This document shows, piece after piece, positions 44,660 through 55,429 of a stretch of DNA of 64,000 nt. Position numbers and translations under genes: made by a program. Each line of letters begins with the position of its first letter. Within the stretch, counting starts at the first letter, position 1. The notes under the pieces are model-generated. The model saw only the letters and a list, made by a program, of their open reading frames with translations. It made no database searches and was not told the origin of the DNA. Source of the stretch: Dugong dugon (lineage: Eukaryota; Chordata; Mammalia; Sirenia; Dugongidae); the NCBI GenBank assembly GCA_030035585.1, contig CM057462.1, positions 63,708,734 through 63,772,733 of the forward strand, given 5' to 3'.

Positions 44660-45084
44660 GAGACAGAGAGAGATTTACTTTAAAGAATAGGCTCACACGA
44701 TTGTGGCAGTCTGGCAAGTCCCAAATTCATACGTCAGGCGACAGGCTAGAGACTCCTGAAAGCTTGCGTCCCAAAATCTGTAGGTCAGGCAACAGGAAGA
44801 GTGCAGAGTGAAGAAAAGAGTTCTGCCAAAATATCTATTTATAGTCTGGAGGCAGAACATACCCTAGGGAAACTGATTGACTGATTACAGTAATTAGATT
44901 ACATTACGGAACAACAACTAGACTGGTGTTTGGCCAAACAACTGGAAACCATAGTCTAGCCAAGTTGACACAAAAAATTAACCATCACAGTTATTAAACA
45001 AGCAAACCACAGATGCTCTGAATGAGTTCACATCCTTTCCTTCCTCTCCTTCTCATGCCTCAGGTTCCAACTCAGAGCTTCACC

Positions 45085-45245
45085 ATCATAGCCATATAAG
45101 AGAATTACTGGGGAACGTTTAAAAGGAGAGGTGCCCAGACCCTACTCCAGACCTACTGAATCAGAGCCCAGGGGGGCCATACTTTTTTTGAAACTCCCCA
45201 GGTGATGCTAATACGCAGTCGGGGCTGAGAAGCACTGCTCTGCCC
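45085..45245. repeat. MER5-like hAT MITE
   Basis: 'AGACCTACTGAATCAGAGCCC' and 'CAGGTGATGCTAATACGCAG' are hallmarks of the MER5A/B elements of the hAT-Charlie group. Non-autonomous DNA transposon relic. Confidence 0.7.
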
Positions 45246-45249
45246 TCAG

Positions 45250-45440
45250 CCAACATTTCCCACTCCCCAGACAAGACCAGCATTTCCCCCACCTCCCTGG
45301 CTTGGCTCATGCAGTTTCTTCTGCTTGGAATGCCTTCTCCTCAGCCCAACTTTTTGCTAATCAAACCCTGCTCAACCAACCCAAAGGTCAAACGTCCTCC
45401 CCAGGGAGCCTCCCATGAGCTTCTCCTGGGTTTCTGAGAA
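45250..45440 (+). mobile_element. L2 LINE 3' fragment
   Basis: 'CTTCTGCTTGGAATGCCTTC' and 'AACGTCCTCCCCAGGGAGCC' follow the L2 3' order. Short and diverged. Confidence 0.6.
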
Positions 45441-46713
45441 AAGAGCTGCCCTAAAATGACCAAGATGGCCACCATTTCCCAGCCACACAAGTTGTTAGCC
45501 TGCAAGGGCCCAGAACCTTTCCAGAGCTTTGTACCTGGGGCTTCCCCCTGCCCTCAGGAAACGGGGGTGAGCAAATGGGACCAACTCTTAGGGGAGCAGC
45601 AGGAAAGGAGTCTACCTAAGGAGGGATATCTGGGTCCCCTGCTGCCATTGTTCAGGGACCAATTTGGTATTAAGGTAAACTGACAAAATAACCTGAATGA
45701 TCCCAGGACTGACAGGCCTGCAAGTTTGACTAAGGTCTCATAACAGCATGACTTAAATTTCTCTGGCTCACATCCACTCCCCAGCCCCCTACTCCTGACC
45801 TACCTGCGGCAAATTCCAGCCCCCTCAAACATTCCCCTTTTCGTTATGGAAATGTCCAAGGGTAATGCTCACAAACAGTATCCTCCTGTTTTCTGTTCCT
45901 GCCACCTTCAGAAATGCCTAGGGCAGGTAATACCACTCAGAGGTGGCCCCTCGCCCTGCCACCCACTGCCGGTGCCCTATATCTTCCCCTATGTAGAATT
46001 CTATGTGCAAGGAATCCAAACACCACGGTCCTGCCAGTCCCTCCTAAATTGGGGCCATATCCTGTTCTGAGTAGAGGTGGGAAGGACCATGTCATGTTCC
46101 AAGTAGAGGTGAGAAGGATGCTCCATTCCCCCATTCTGTGTCACACAGTCCCCTGGGCTCCAAAGCCACACTGCCTGTGCCTTCAGTCAAAGGGTCAGTA
46201 GAAAACACAGCTCACTCCCTAGGGCTCAGATGCCAACTCACTAGGCTGGGTGGAGTCAGACTTCAGGCTGCCTTCTTGCTCCCTTATTTCCGCTGCCACT
46301 GACCCCACATAAACCTTGTCCCAGGTCTATCAACTCATGTGCTGCCCAGGCTCAGACACAACAGAATTTCCTTTCAGCTTATTTGCAGCACGATGCTCTT
46401 CTTCAAAATCTAGGCTGGGGAAACGCTTTGGACAGAACAGCCCAGTCACTGGGAGGTGCTGTGAGTTTGGTCCCCGCTATCTGTTGGTTCATTTCCCAGC
46501 AGCCACCCTCCTCCCAGCTCTGTGAACTCTCAACCTGAGCAGAAGGGGTGTAGGAAAGGAGGTTACTTGTCTTTGGGAATTTCTTACTGGAGGTGCTTTG
46601 CTTTATTCAAATACCTAAAATTAGTCTAATTTTCTCTATTTCATCATGATTATAATCATTCATTTGCCTCCTTCCACAGAGGCCCCTAGGGGCCCCTTGA
46701 GTTAGCAGCTCTT
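45441..46713. other. No gene or recognised repeat
   Basis: Moderately GC-rich unique-looking DNA. Open frames of 75-95 codons (45456-46201) carry no recognised domain. Confidence 0.4.
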
Positions 46714-46739
46714 CCCCCCCCCCCCCCCCCCCCCCCCCC
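46714..46739 (+). repeat. Uninterrupted (C)26 homopolymer
   Basis: Twenty-six consecutive C bases, bounded by T and G. Long C/G homopolymers are rare in mammals. The length may also reflect sequencing or assembly error. Confidence 0.9.
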
Positions 46740-47098
46740 GCAGTGTATTATCAGCCAGATCTCCAGACCTCTCCCTCCTACGAACGTATTGTTGATTTCT
46801 AGCAGGATCTGGAGCCGTTGTTTGCCCACAGCTGTTTTAGTGCCTGTTTTATTTACTCTAGCACCACCTTTTCCCCCTTTTTCTTCCCAACACACCTAGG
46901 AATTTGTTGAGAGACCTGTAAGGTGTGGGTAGTGTGAGGGGATTGTCTCCCCATACTGTGTACCCACCACATCAAATCACCATCAATCTATAGTGTGAGA
47001 GAGTGGTTATGGGGGGGAGAGTGTGGGTAATTGTGTGAGTTCTGAGTGTACTGTATGGCGTGCTGTACTTGTGCATGTGTATGTTACGTGGCTTCCCA
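46740..47098. other. No gene or recognised repeat
   Basis: Unique-looking, with a GT-rich section at about 46920-47090. Confidence 0.4.
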
Positions 47099-47120
47099 TG
47101 TCTTAGTTATCTAGTGCTGC

Positions 47121-47850
47121 AGAGACCGGCAGCCCGCCCGCCATCTTGTATAGGCAAACGGTGTGCCTGCCATGTTCTGTGATATAGGAACTAACTCCCT
47201 GTCTTTAAGCTATCTCCTTATTTAGGTATGCTCCCTGTTTCTGGCCAAGTTGAGGAAAACAAGAGACTGGAGTCACAGGACCAGCTGAAACTGGCAAGTA
47301 CTAGATCTGGCCCACCTGACATGCCCAGAACCATGGACCCCATCCTCTGGGTGACCGAGAAACTCTTCTCGCATCAGACAGAACCAAATTTTAGCCGCCC
47401 AAGATTGGGGGAAGGCTTTCAGAAATGAGGACTCCGAGCCTAAAATCTGATCTGAGAGACACACCCCACCCTCCCATCCCCGCCCCCCAGCCCCCACCCC
47501 CTACCCCCGCTTTTAAACTGAGCAAGCACAGAAAGGCAGGACTGCCCCAGGAACGCCTTTTCAGGCCAGACCAATCAGCAAGCTGGCCCCACCTCCAGGT
47601 GTTCCTGAAGACCCCAGAAGCTATTTACTTTGCCCACCTAAACCCCTTGGGCTATTGTTCTGGGAGCCACCCCTTGGGCTGTTGTCCTGGGAGCCACCCC
47701 TTGGGCTATTGTTCTGGGAGCCACCTTGGCGAAGGAAGTCCCCATGTGCTCCTTTGCTCAGCCAATCAGATAAAGCTGCTTCTTTCGCTTTCGCTTGTTT
47801 TGTGTCTCTCTGGACATGCGGAGCAGGCCTGGAACAGTCCAGCTACACAG
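47121..47850 (+). repeat. Candidate ERV-type solo LTR inside MaLR LTR
   Basis: This 730-bp block is absent from the other MaLR copies, so it is an insertion. LTR-like traits: three tandem 27-bp repeats (47643-47723), CCAAT-type motifs near 47569 and 47762, a 'GATAAAGCTGC' polyadenylation-like element near 47769, and CT-rich R/U5-like sequence after it. No viral coding region is present. Edges are uncertain by about 10 bp and no clear TSD was resolved; an unrelated insertion is possible. Confidence 0.45.
47643..47723 (+). repeat. Three tandem 27-bp repeats
   Basis: Units at 47643-47669, 47670-47696 and 47697-47723, each starting 'CCCCTTGGGCT' and ending 'CTGGGAGCCA'. Units 1 and 3 are identical; unit 2 differs at two positions. 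The unit is a multiple of three, so the open frame through it persists without being coding. Confidence 0.97.
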
Positions 47851-48127
47851 CTGTAACAGAAATACCGCAAGTGGGTGGCTTTAAAGAACAGAAGATTATT
47901 TTCTCACAGTTTAGGAGGCTGTAAGTCCGAATCTAGGGCACCGGGTCTAGGAGAAGTCTCTCTCTCCAGATGGCCGTGGGGGAAGATCCCGGTCTCTGCT
48001 TCTGTTCCTTGGCAATTTTCATATGTGGTTCTGTTTACCCCAGTTTGTGCTAGCTTATCTCTGTGCCTAATCTGCTCCTTTTATTTCCCAAAAGCGATTA
48101 GGTTTAAGGCACACTCTACACTGATAA

Positions 48128-48343
48128 ACCAAAAAATACCAAAGTCATTGCCATCCAGTCGATTCCAACTCATGGCAACCCCATGAGTTACAAAGTAGAA
48201 CTCCTCCATAGGGTTTTCTTTGCTGTAATCTTTACAGAAGCGATTGCCAAGACTTGCTTTCACAGTGCCACTGGGTGGTTTCGAAATGCCAACCTTTAGG
48301 TTAGTAGTCCGGGGCAAACTGTTTGCACCACACAAGCACCTCC
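48128..48343 (-). repeat. AfroSINE, minus strand, in MaLR LTR, with TSD
   Basis: Minus copy with tail 'CATTGCCATCCAGTCGATTCC' and long middle 'CTTTACAGAAGCGATTGCC'. TSD 'CTACACTGATAA' at 48116-48127 and 48344-48355 (12 bp, perfect). Confidence 0.93.
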
Positions 48344-48414
48344 CTACACTGATAAGTCTTCATTAACATAACAAAGAAAACACTATTACCAAATGGGATT
48401 ACATCCACAGGTAT

Positions 48415-48578
48415 TGCCACCACCACACCCATTGCCATTAAGTCCATTCCAACTCAAAGCAACCCTATAGGACAGAGTAGAACTGCCCCATAGGGTTTTC
48501 AGGGAGCGACTGGTGGATTCAAACTGCCAACATTTTGGTTAGCAGCCATAGCTGTTAACCACTGTGCCACCAGGGCTC
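48415..48578 (-). repeat. AfroSINE, short type, in MaLR LTR, with TSD
   Basis: Minus copy from 'CATTGCCATTAAGTCCATTCC' to 'CACCAGGGCTC'. TSD 'CATCCACAGGTAT' at 48402-48414 and 48579-48591 (13 bp, perfect). Confidence 0.94.
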
Positions 48579-48869
48579 CATCCACAGGTATAGGGGTTAG
48601 TATTCCAAGAGGTACTTTGAGGGGACACAATTCAATCCATAACACTGTGTGTGCATGTGGTATTTTGGATGCTGGTGTATGTTCATGTGGAGTGTATACT
48701 GCATGTGTCTGGAAAGCCGCTTGCATGTCTGTGTTGTGTGGCGTTTGAAAGCAGCTGTCTAACCTGGCCATGGACCTCAACCCATCAGCTTCCCACAGCC
48801 AAATTCTGTGTGTTCATTCATGGACTGAGAACCCACCAGGTGCTGCTGTGAGCGCTGCGGACATGGTAG

Positions 48870-49060
48870 TGATTGCAATATCAGCTTTAGGTGTTTAGGT
48901 GTTCCAATATAAAATGCCAGTTTTTAAGTATAAAATATTATGATTTCTGTATTCTTTAAGAGCTTAAATATGAATTATTTACATCTTGAGATATACTCAG
49001 AAAATTATGCGCTACATCAAAATGTCTAATTGGCCCAGAGCGCATGCCTTTAGAAAGCCA
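48870..49060. promoter_or_regulatory. Candidate conserved non-coding element, short
   Basis: AT-rich and repeat-free, with 'AAATATGAATTATTTACATC' and 'GTCTAATTGGCCCAGAGC'. The left side joins TG-rich DNA and the right side (about 49105-49165) is a (GGTT)n-like tract. Compositional inference only. Confidence 0.35.
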
Positions 49061-50326
49061 TCCGTCCATATTTCTCCCCTGCTGTTGCTATAAATCCCAT
49101 CACCTGGATGGTTGGTTGGCTGGTTTGTTGGTTGATGTTTGCTTTTTCCTTTGGTTGATTGGTTTGGTTGTTTTTAGTAATTTGTTTTCTTCCCAAAGCC
49201 AGTCTGGGTTCTGCTGTTTTCCCGGAGGCCCTGATGGAGTCTCCTTAGAATGAAGATGAGGGGAAAACAAGAGGAGGATATGGGAGTGGGAATGGGGAGT
49301 GGTGGGGGAGGGAGAGATGAGATCCCAGGTCTCCACCTTCCTTTCCTCGGGGCTAGATTCCCTCTACTCCCTCTCAGAAAAGGAACAGACTCTTTGTCAG
49401 AGCCTGATTCCTCCTGCCCTAAGGTAGTTTATTTTAACCACCATTTTTCTGAAAGAACAAAAGAGCCTCAGTCCTATACCCTGGCTTTCTCTCAGAGAGA
49501 ACATAGGACAAAGAATAGAAGACCTTGGTGATATATATAATACACATATATATCCAATATTTTGGTCTCTCTCAAAATACTATATTGTCATTTTGATCCA
49601 ATGCTGTAACAACTAGGATATGATGAAGAGCAAAATTCCTTGTCCTCAAGTTATTTGTATTTTAGTGGAGAGACACACAATAAAGAAGTGAGTAAATAAA
49701 TAATTTCAAATAGTGATATGTGTTGGATGAGTTTGTTTTTGGTTCATAACTAACCATACTAGTACTTTATAATTTAAAAAATGATCATTTATTATTGCTT
49801 AAGAATCTACAGCTCAGCAGTTCTACTGGTCTCCTCTGGGCTCCTTCATGCATTACAAGTGGTTCCAAGTCAGTCAAGTGGCTTTGTTTCTGGGGAAAGT
49901 TGGCTATTGGCTTCAGTACCTCCAGTTTTCCTTTAGATATCCTATTATCCTCCACCAAGCTTGTTCAAGCTTCTTCACAGGGCAGTCATAGTGTTCTAAG
50001 AGCAGGGGCATAGCAAGGGTAACGAGAGCCCAGGGGCAATCTCTAAATTGCACCCTCCCCCCCAATTTCAAGATGAATAGACATTGATAGTGCTGATAAT
50101 GGCAACGTATCAGCAGAAACACCGTCCCCCCCTCTGGTCTGGCCGCTCCAGTCAGGTGCCTTTCATATTTATGGTGCCTCAGAATGTCATTCTGTGCCTT
50201 GTCTGGCACACTCTTGGACTTGTGCTTGGCGGCAAGTGCCCCCTCTGCCCTTCTCGCTATGCTTCTGTCTAAGAGTAAAGGGTGGAAGATCATGAGGCTC
50301 AGAACTGGCACACCTTTACTCTCAAA
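49061..50326. other. No gene; low-complexity and unassigned sequence
   Basis: Contains an imperfect (GGTT)n tract at about 49105-49165 and a G-rich plus-strand patch near 49255-49320. About 49985-50320 may be a diverged element of unknown class. A 171-codon minus-strand frame (50428-49913) shows no recognisable domain. Confidence 0.4.
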
Positions 50327-50480
50327 ACATTCTATTGACCAAAGTAAGTCATAAATCCAGTCCAGATTCAAGGAATGGGAAAATAACTTGCACCTATTGA
50401 TGGAAAGAGCTGCAAAGTCACATTGCAAAGAGGCATCAGTAGAGGGAGAGATGGAGAATTGCGGTCATTTTTGCAGTAAA
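50327..50480 (-). repeat. Ancient interspersed repeat, family not named (copy 2)
   Basis: Shares the order of motifs with about 42870-43025 (see that entry). Only the terminal part is present. Confidence 0.55.
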
Positions 50481-50799
50481 AAACATGGGTTATAAAGAAA
50501 ATAAAAGTGAGCGATGAGATAAGAAAGTGACAGAAGTAAAAGACTTGTTTATATTATTTGGTTAGAGAAGACCACACTGGAGAGACTTAATGATAAGGAA
50601 GAACAGCTGTCCTTCAAAAGGAGCATCATGTGTAAAATTTCTGAGCAAGAAAAATCTTAATTGTGTTCAAGATTCAGAAAGAAGTTGTGAATGACTGGAG
50701 TATATAGATTGAGTGGGTAAATGCTATGAGATTAAGTTAGAGAGATAAGCATAAGGCAATCATGTTTGACCTTATAGGTTATCGCAGGATATTTGGATT

Positions 50800-51500
50800 T
50801 TATTTTAGTGCGAAAAGAAGCCATTGGAAGGTCAAATGAAAGGACCTAATTGAAATTTTGAAGAGGTCACTTTGGCTGCTATGGGGAGAATAGACTAAAG
50901 TAGAAACGGGCAAGAAGATCACAGAGGAAACTATTGTAATAAACCAGGCTAGAAATGACAGTGACAGAGACTAAGATGGTAGCAGTGAAGATGATAAGAG
51001 GTGGGTTGCTCTGGAATATATTTTTGAAATATGGCCGGCAGGACTTACTAATGAATCAGATGTTGGAGAAGAAAAAAGAAAAACTGAAGATGACTTGAAC
51101 CTCTGGTTGAGTGATGAACTACCAAGTGAACCACAATGCTAAGTTAAAAGACTGTGAGAGGAATAAGTTTTGGAGAAAGAGGAATGAGTCAAGAGTTTTA
51201 CTGTGGGCATGTTAAGTGTAAAAGGCCTAGCAGAGTTTACAGAGGAGATGTCAAATAGGCAGTTGAATGTGAGTCTGAAGTTCAGAGGAAAGACTGGGTT
51301 GGAGATACACATTTGGAGGACAACAGCATATCCAGCAAGAGGCTAGATAAGTTGACCAATGGAGAGGATGGATAGAGAAGAGAAGGAGGCCTGGGACATG
51401 CCAGAAGTAGATCAGAGGGTGGAGAAAGAAGAAAAGGAGATTGAGAGGTGGCCAATAAAGTAGGAGAACAACAAAGAAACAAAGTGTTTCAAGAGGGAGG
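50800..51500. repeat. Ancient LINE- or LTR-like interspersed repeat, unassigned
   Basis: 'GAGGTCACTTTGGCTGCTATG', 'AATGACAGTGACAGAGAC' and 'GCATATCCAGCAAGAGG' are phrases of a common old mammalian dispersed repeat. I cannot name the family with confidence. The neighbouring 50481-50799 is probably the same element. Confidence 0.45.
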
Positions 51501-52023
51501 GAGTGATCACTTCTGCTTCCAGCCAAAATGGAGAAACAGAGACCAGATTTACCCCACAGCTTAAACAGCTAGAAAGCCAAACAAAGTATATGAAATAACA
51601 GTTTTGGGCATTGTACAACTGGCAACACAGAACTTTGATGCCTGAGAGAGGGGAAACAAGCAAGGTGAACCATTCAACTGTACCAGCTCACTGCCTAACA
51701 GAAGTTTCCAGCCTTTAGCAACAGGGAGTGGAGACCAAACAGATCCCAGTGGTCTGACTGAGTTGAGAAGTCATAGCTTAAAATCCAGGGAGGCCAAGGA
51801 ATCTAGAATTTGCAAGGCAGAGTACCAGAGAGGAGGGACCTACACAGAGAAAGAGTTCCAGAGATCTGCAAAGGGGTTGCCTCAAGTCTGTGGCTGGGTA
51901 CTCATCTGCACATGCATAACAAGAAAGCTACCATCAGGAAAAAATAGGCAGAACAATTCCTAGAGCTCACACAGTACTAGGAAAGACATCATAACAAATG
52001 GGACCTTGCCTTAGTAACCAGTT

Positions 52024-52218
52024 AAGCCAGTTGCCGTCAAGTTGACTCCCACTCATGCCAATTCCACGTGTGTCAGAGTAGAACTGTACTCTATAGGGTT
52101 TTCAATCACTGATTTTTTAGAAGTAGATAACCAGGCCTTTCTTCTGAGGCACCTCTGAGTGGACTTGAACCTCTAACCTTTTGCTTAGCAGCCAAGCATA
52201 CAATTTGCACCACTCCAT
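52024..52218 (-). repeat. AfroSINE, second subtype, minus strand
   Basis: Tail 'GTTGCCGTCAAGTTGACTCCC' and diagnostic middle 'GAAGTAGATAACCAGGCC'. The head is degraded ('CACCACTCCA'). Confidence 0.86.
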
Positions 52219-53328
52219 TGCTTTAGGAGTGGTACTAAATTCATCCTAGATTAAAGGCTGCTTTCAACCTGCCATAATAAAGTTTAAAAGCAAAGTTTGA
52301 AAGGATTCAACTACTTCTGAGTAACTGTGCCCCAGAAAAAAAAATTTTTAAATTAAATTGTATTAAATGCAATTATATTTATTTAATACAATACATTGTA
52401 AATGCAGCAACCAATGATGTACTAGTCACAATGCCCAGCATCCAATCAAAAATTATCAGGCATGCAAAGAAGTAGGAAAAATTTTTTGCCATAATCAGGA
52501 CAAAATTCAACCAGTATAAGCAACCCACAGATGGTAGAATTGGCAGAGAAGGACATTAAAACTGCTGTTACAAATATACCCAAGAAGGTAGAGGAAAACA
52601 TGATCATGATAGGAAAAACAGAAGATATAAAAAAGAACCAAATTAGAACTTTTAGAGATTAAAAAATACATATCTGAAATGAAAAATACTGGATGGGATT
52701 AACAGGAGATTTGACACTGTGGAAGATCAGTGACCTTGAAAACATAGCAACGGAAACTATCCAAAATGAAGCACAAAGAGAAAAGAGACCAAGGGAAAAA
52801 AAGGATCGTTAGTGACCTCTAAAACAATATTAAGCAGTCAAATATATGTGTGATTGGAATTCCAGCGATAAAAGAGGGTCAGAAATGATATCTGAAACAA
52901 AATGACCAAAATTTTCCCATATTTGGTGACAACTGTAAACCCACAAATCCAACAAGCTCAATGAATCACAGGATAAAGATATCTAAAGAAAACCAATTCA
53001 AGGTATATCATAATTAAAATGTTGAAAATCATGATACAGGAAAAATCTTAAAAGTTGCCAGATACATTATGTATAGAAAAACAAAAATAAGAATGATAGC
53101 AAACTTATGTCAGAAACTATGCAAGCCAGAAGAAAATAGACAGCACTAAGGTACTAAAAGGGGAAAAGAAAAAAAAAAAACTTGTCAACCTAAAATTCTT
53201 TACCCATCAAAAACATCTTTTAAAGCTGAAGGAGAAATAAAATACTTTTTTAGACAAACAAAAGCTGATACAATTTATTGCCAGCAGACTTGCATTACAA
53301 GAAATGATTTTTTTTTTTTAAGTTCTTT

Positions 53329-54238
53329 GTTGTTAGGTGCCCTCGAGTCAGTTCCCACTCATAGTGACCCTATGTACGACAGAACAAAACACTGCCCACT
53401 CTTACGCCACCCTCACAATGGTTATTATGCTTGAGCCCATTGTTGCAGCCACTGTGTCAATCCATTTCCTTGAGGGTCTTCCTTTTTTTCACTGACTCTC
53501 TACTTTACCAAGCATTGTATACTTCTCCAGGGACTGATCCCTCCTGATAACATGTCCAAAATATGTAAGATGTAGTCTCTCCATCCTTGCTTCTAAGGAG
53601 CATTCTGGCTGTATTTCTTCCAAGACAGATTTGTTCATTCTTTTGGCAGTCCATGGTATATTCAGTATCCTTTGCCAGCACCACAACTCAAAGACATAGA
53701 TTCTTCTTTGGTCTTCCTTATTCATTGTCCAGCTTTCACGTGCATATGAGGTAACTGAAAACACCAAGGCTTGGGTCAGGGGCACCTTAGTCTTCAAGGT
53801 GGCATCTTTGCTTTTTAACACTTTTAAGAGGTCTTTTGCAGCAGATTTGCTGAATGCAATGCGTCTTTTGATTTCTTGACTGCTGCTTCCATGGGTGTTG
53901 ATTGTGGATCCAAGTAAAATGACATCCCTGACAACTTCAATCTTTTCTCCATTTACCATGATGTTGCTTATTGGTCCAGTCATGAGGAAAGGTGTGCGTC
54001 AGGGTTGTATCCTTTCACCATACTTATTCAATCTGTATGCTAAGCAAATAATCCAAGAAGCTGGACTATATGACGAAGAATGGGGCATCAGCATTGAAGG
54101 AAGACTCATTAACAGCCTTCAATATGCAGATGACACAACATTGCTTGCTGAAAGTAAAGAGGACTTTAAGCACTTACTAATGAAGATCAAAGACTACAGC
54201 CTTCAGTACGGATTATACCTCAACATAAAGAAAACAAA
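53329..54238 (-). mobile_element. RTE LINE with 5' inversion (twin priming), with TSD
   Basis: 53329-about 53983 is the RTE 3' part on the minus strand, starting with the reversed (AAC)n tail. About 53984-54238 is the immediately upstream RTE segment in the opposite (plus) orientation, which reads 'QGCILSPYLFNLYAKQIIQE' and 'LQYADDTTLLAES', including a YADD catalytic box. The inverted segment ends only about 8 bases upstream of where the first part begins. A TSD 'AAGTTCTTT' (53320-53328 and 54239-54247) brackets both parts, so this is one insertion event. Confidence 0.93.
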
Positions 54239-54431
54239 AAGTTCTTTAGGAGAAGGAAAATGATATCAGATGAAAATTTGATCTATACAAAGGAATGAAG
54301 AGCCTCAGAAATGGTAAATATGTGGATAAATAAAGAAGATTTTTTTTCTCTTTTGAATCTCAAATATAATTGACTGGTTAAATAAAAATTAATAATATAT
54401 TGTAGCGTTTATAGCATATAAAACTAAAACC

Positions 54432-54584
54432 ATACCCTTTGCCATTGAGTTGATTCTGACCCATAGCGACCCTGTAGGACAGAGTAGAACAGCCCCATAG
54501 GGTTTCCAAGGAGTGGCTGGTGGATTTGAACTGCTGACCTTTTGGTAGTAGCTGAGCTTTTAACCACTGTGCCACCAGGGATCC
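54432..54584 (-). repeat. AfroSINE, short type, minus strand
   Basis: From 'TTTGCCATTGAGTTGATTC' to 'CACCAGGGATCC', uninterrupted. TSD not resolved. Confidence 0.92.
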
Positions 54585-54998
54585 TGATAACGTAAGTATA
54601 AGCAAAATTTATGACAACAATAACATAAAGAACAGGAGGTGGGGAAATGGACATAAACTGTTATAAGGGACTTATACAATATATGAAGTGGTATAATATT
54701 TGAAGGTTGACTGTGATAAGTTAAAGATGCATATATAAACCCTAGATCAACTACAAAAAAAAAGATACAGGTAATGTGCCAATACTGAGGATAAAATGGA
54801 ATCATTTTTTAAAAACTCATTTATTACAAAAGGCAAGGGAAAAAGGAACAAAGAATAGATGGGCAAATAGAAAAGAAATAACAAGATGGTAGATTTAAAC
54901 CTAATTATGTAGATAATTTTATTAAATATAAATGGTCTAAATGCCCCAATTAAAAGGCAGAGAATATCAGATTGAACACGTCTGTATGGTATCTACCA

Positions 54999-55196
54999 GG
55001 AGCCCTGGTGGCACAGTGAATGAGTGCTCAGCTGCTAACCGAAGGGTTGGTAATTAGAACCCACCAGCCACTCTGCTGGAGAAAGATGTGGTAGTCTGCT
55101 TCTGTAAAGATTTACAGCCTTGGAAACACTATGGGGGCAGTTTTACTCTGCCCTACAGGGTCACTATGAGTAGAGATCAATTCAGTGGCAGTGGAT
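54999..55196 (+). repeat. AfroSINE, long type, plus strand
   Basis: Head 'GGAGCCCTGGTGGCACAGTG', B-box region 'AATTAGAACCCACC', long middle 'GTCTGCTTCTGTAAAG' and tail 'GTGGCAGTGGATT'. It sits head-on, 25 bases away, against the minus-strand copy at 55222. Confidence 0.92.
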
Positions 55197-55221
55197 TAGT
55201 GGGTATGCGATCTACAGGAAA

Positions 55222-55429
55222 AAACAAACCAAACTGTTGCCATCGAGTCAATTCCAACTTACAGCAACCCTATAGAACACAGTTAGAACTGCCCCATAGG
55301 GTTTCCAAGGCTGTAATCTTTACTGGAGCAGACTGCGACATCTTCCTCCCGCAGAGCAGCTGGTGAGTTCGAATCACCAACTTTTCAGTTAGCAGAGCGC
55401 TTAACCACTGTACCACACAGGGCTCCTTT
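55222..55429 (-). repeat. AfroSINE, long type, minus strand, with TSD
   Basis: From the tail 'CTGTTGCCATCGAGTCAATTC' to the head 'CACACAGGGCTCC'. Perfect 12-bp TSD 'ATCTACAGGAAA' at 55210-55221 and 55430-55441. Confidence 0.94.

Larger units (their letters stand above)
44305..44990. repeat. Ancient repeat hosting AfroSINE and TG/CA tracts
   Basis: The left edge 'AATGTTCTCTAAAGAAACAG' and right part 'GGCTCACACGATTGTGGCAG' to 'GCCAAGTTGACACAAAAAATTAACC' belong to a widespread mammalian dispersed repeat that I do not name. It is broken by an AfroSINE (44371-44528) and a TG / SINE-head / CA unit (44535-44650). Confidence 0.55.
47099..48644 (-). repeat. MaLR-like LTR, minus strand, split three times
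   Basis: Starts 'TGTCTTAGTTATCTAGTGCTGC' (47099-47120), resumes 'CTGTAACAGAAATACCGC' at 47851 after an LTR-like insert, and ends 'ATTCAATCCATAACA' at 48644. Two AfroSINEs (48128-48343 and 48415-48578) interrupt it. Same family as 41788-42179. Confidence 0.85.

Noticed and set aside
47425-47856. 143-codon frame with repeated 'LGYCSGSHP' peptide
   Set aside because: The repetition is simply the three 27-bp DNA repeats of the LTR-like insert read in frame.
49913-50428. 171-codon minus-strand open frame
   Set aside because: Crosses an old repeat and unassigned DNA; no protein family recognised.
54000-54240. Plus-strand RT gene with intact YADD box as a stand-alone gene
   Set aside because: It is the inverted 5' segment of the twin-primed RTE at 53329-54238, bounded by its TSD.
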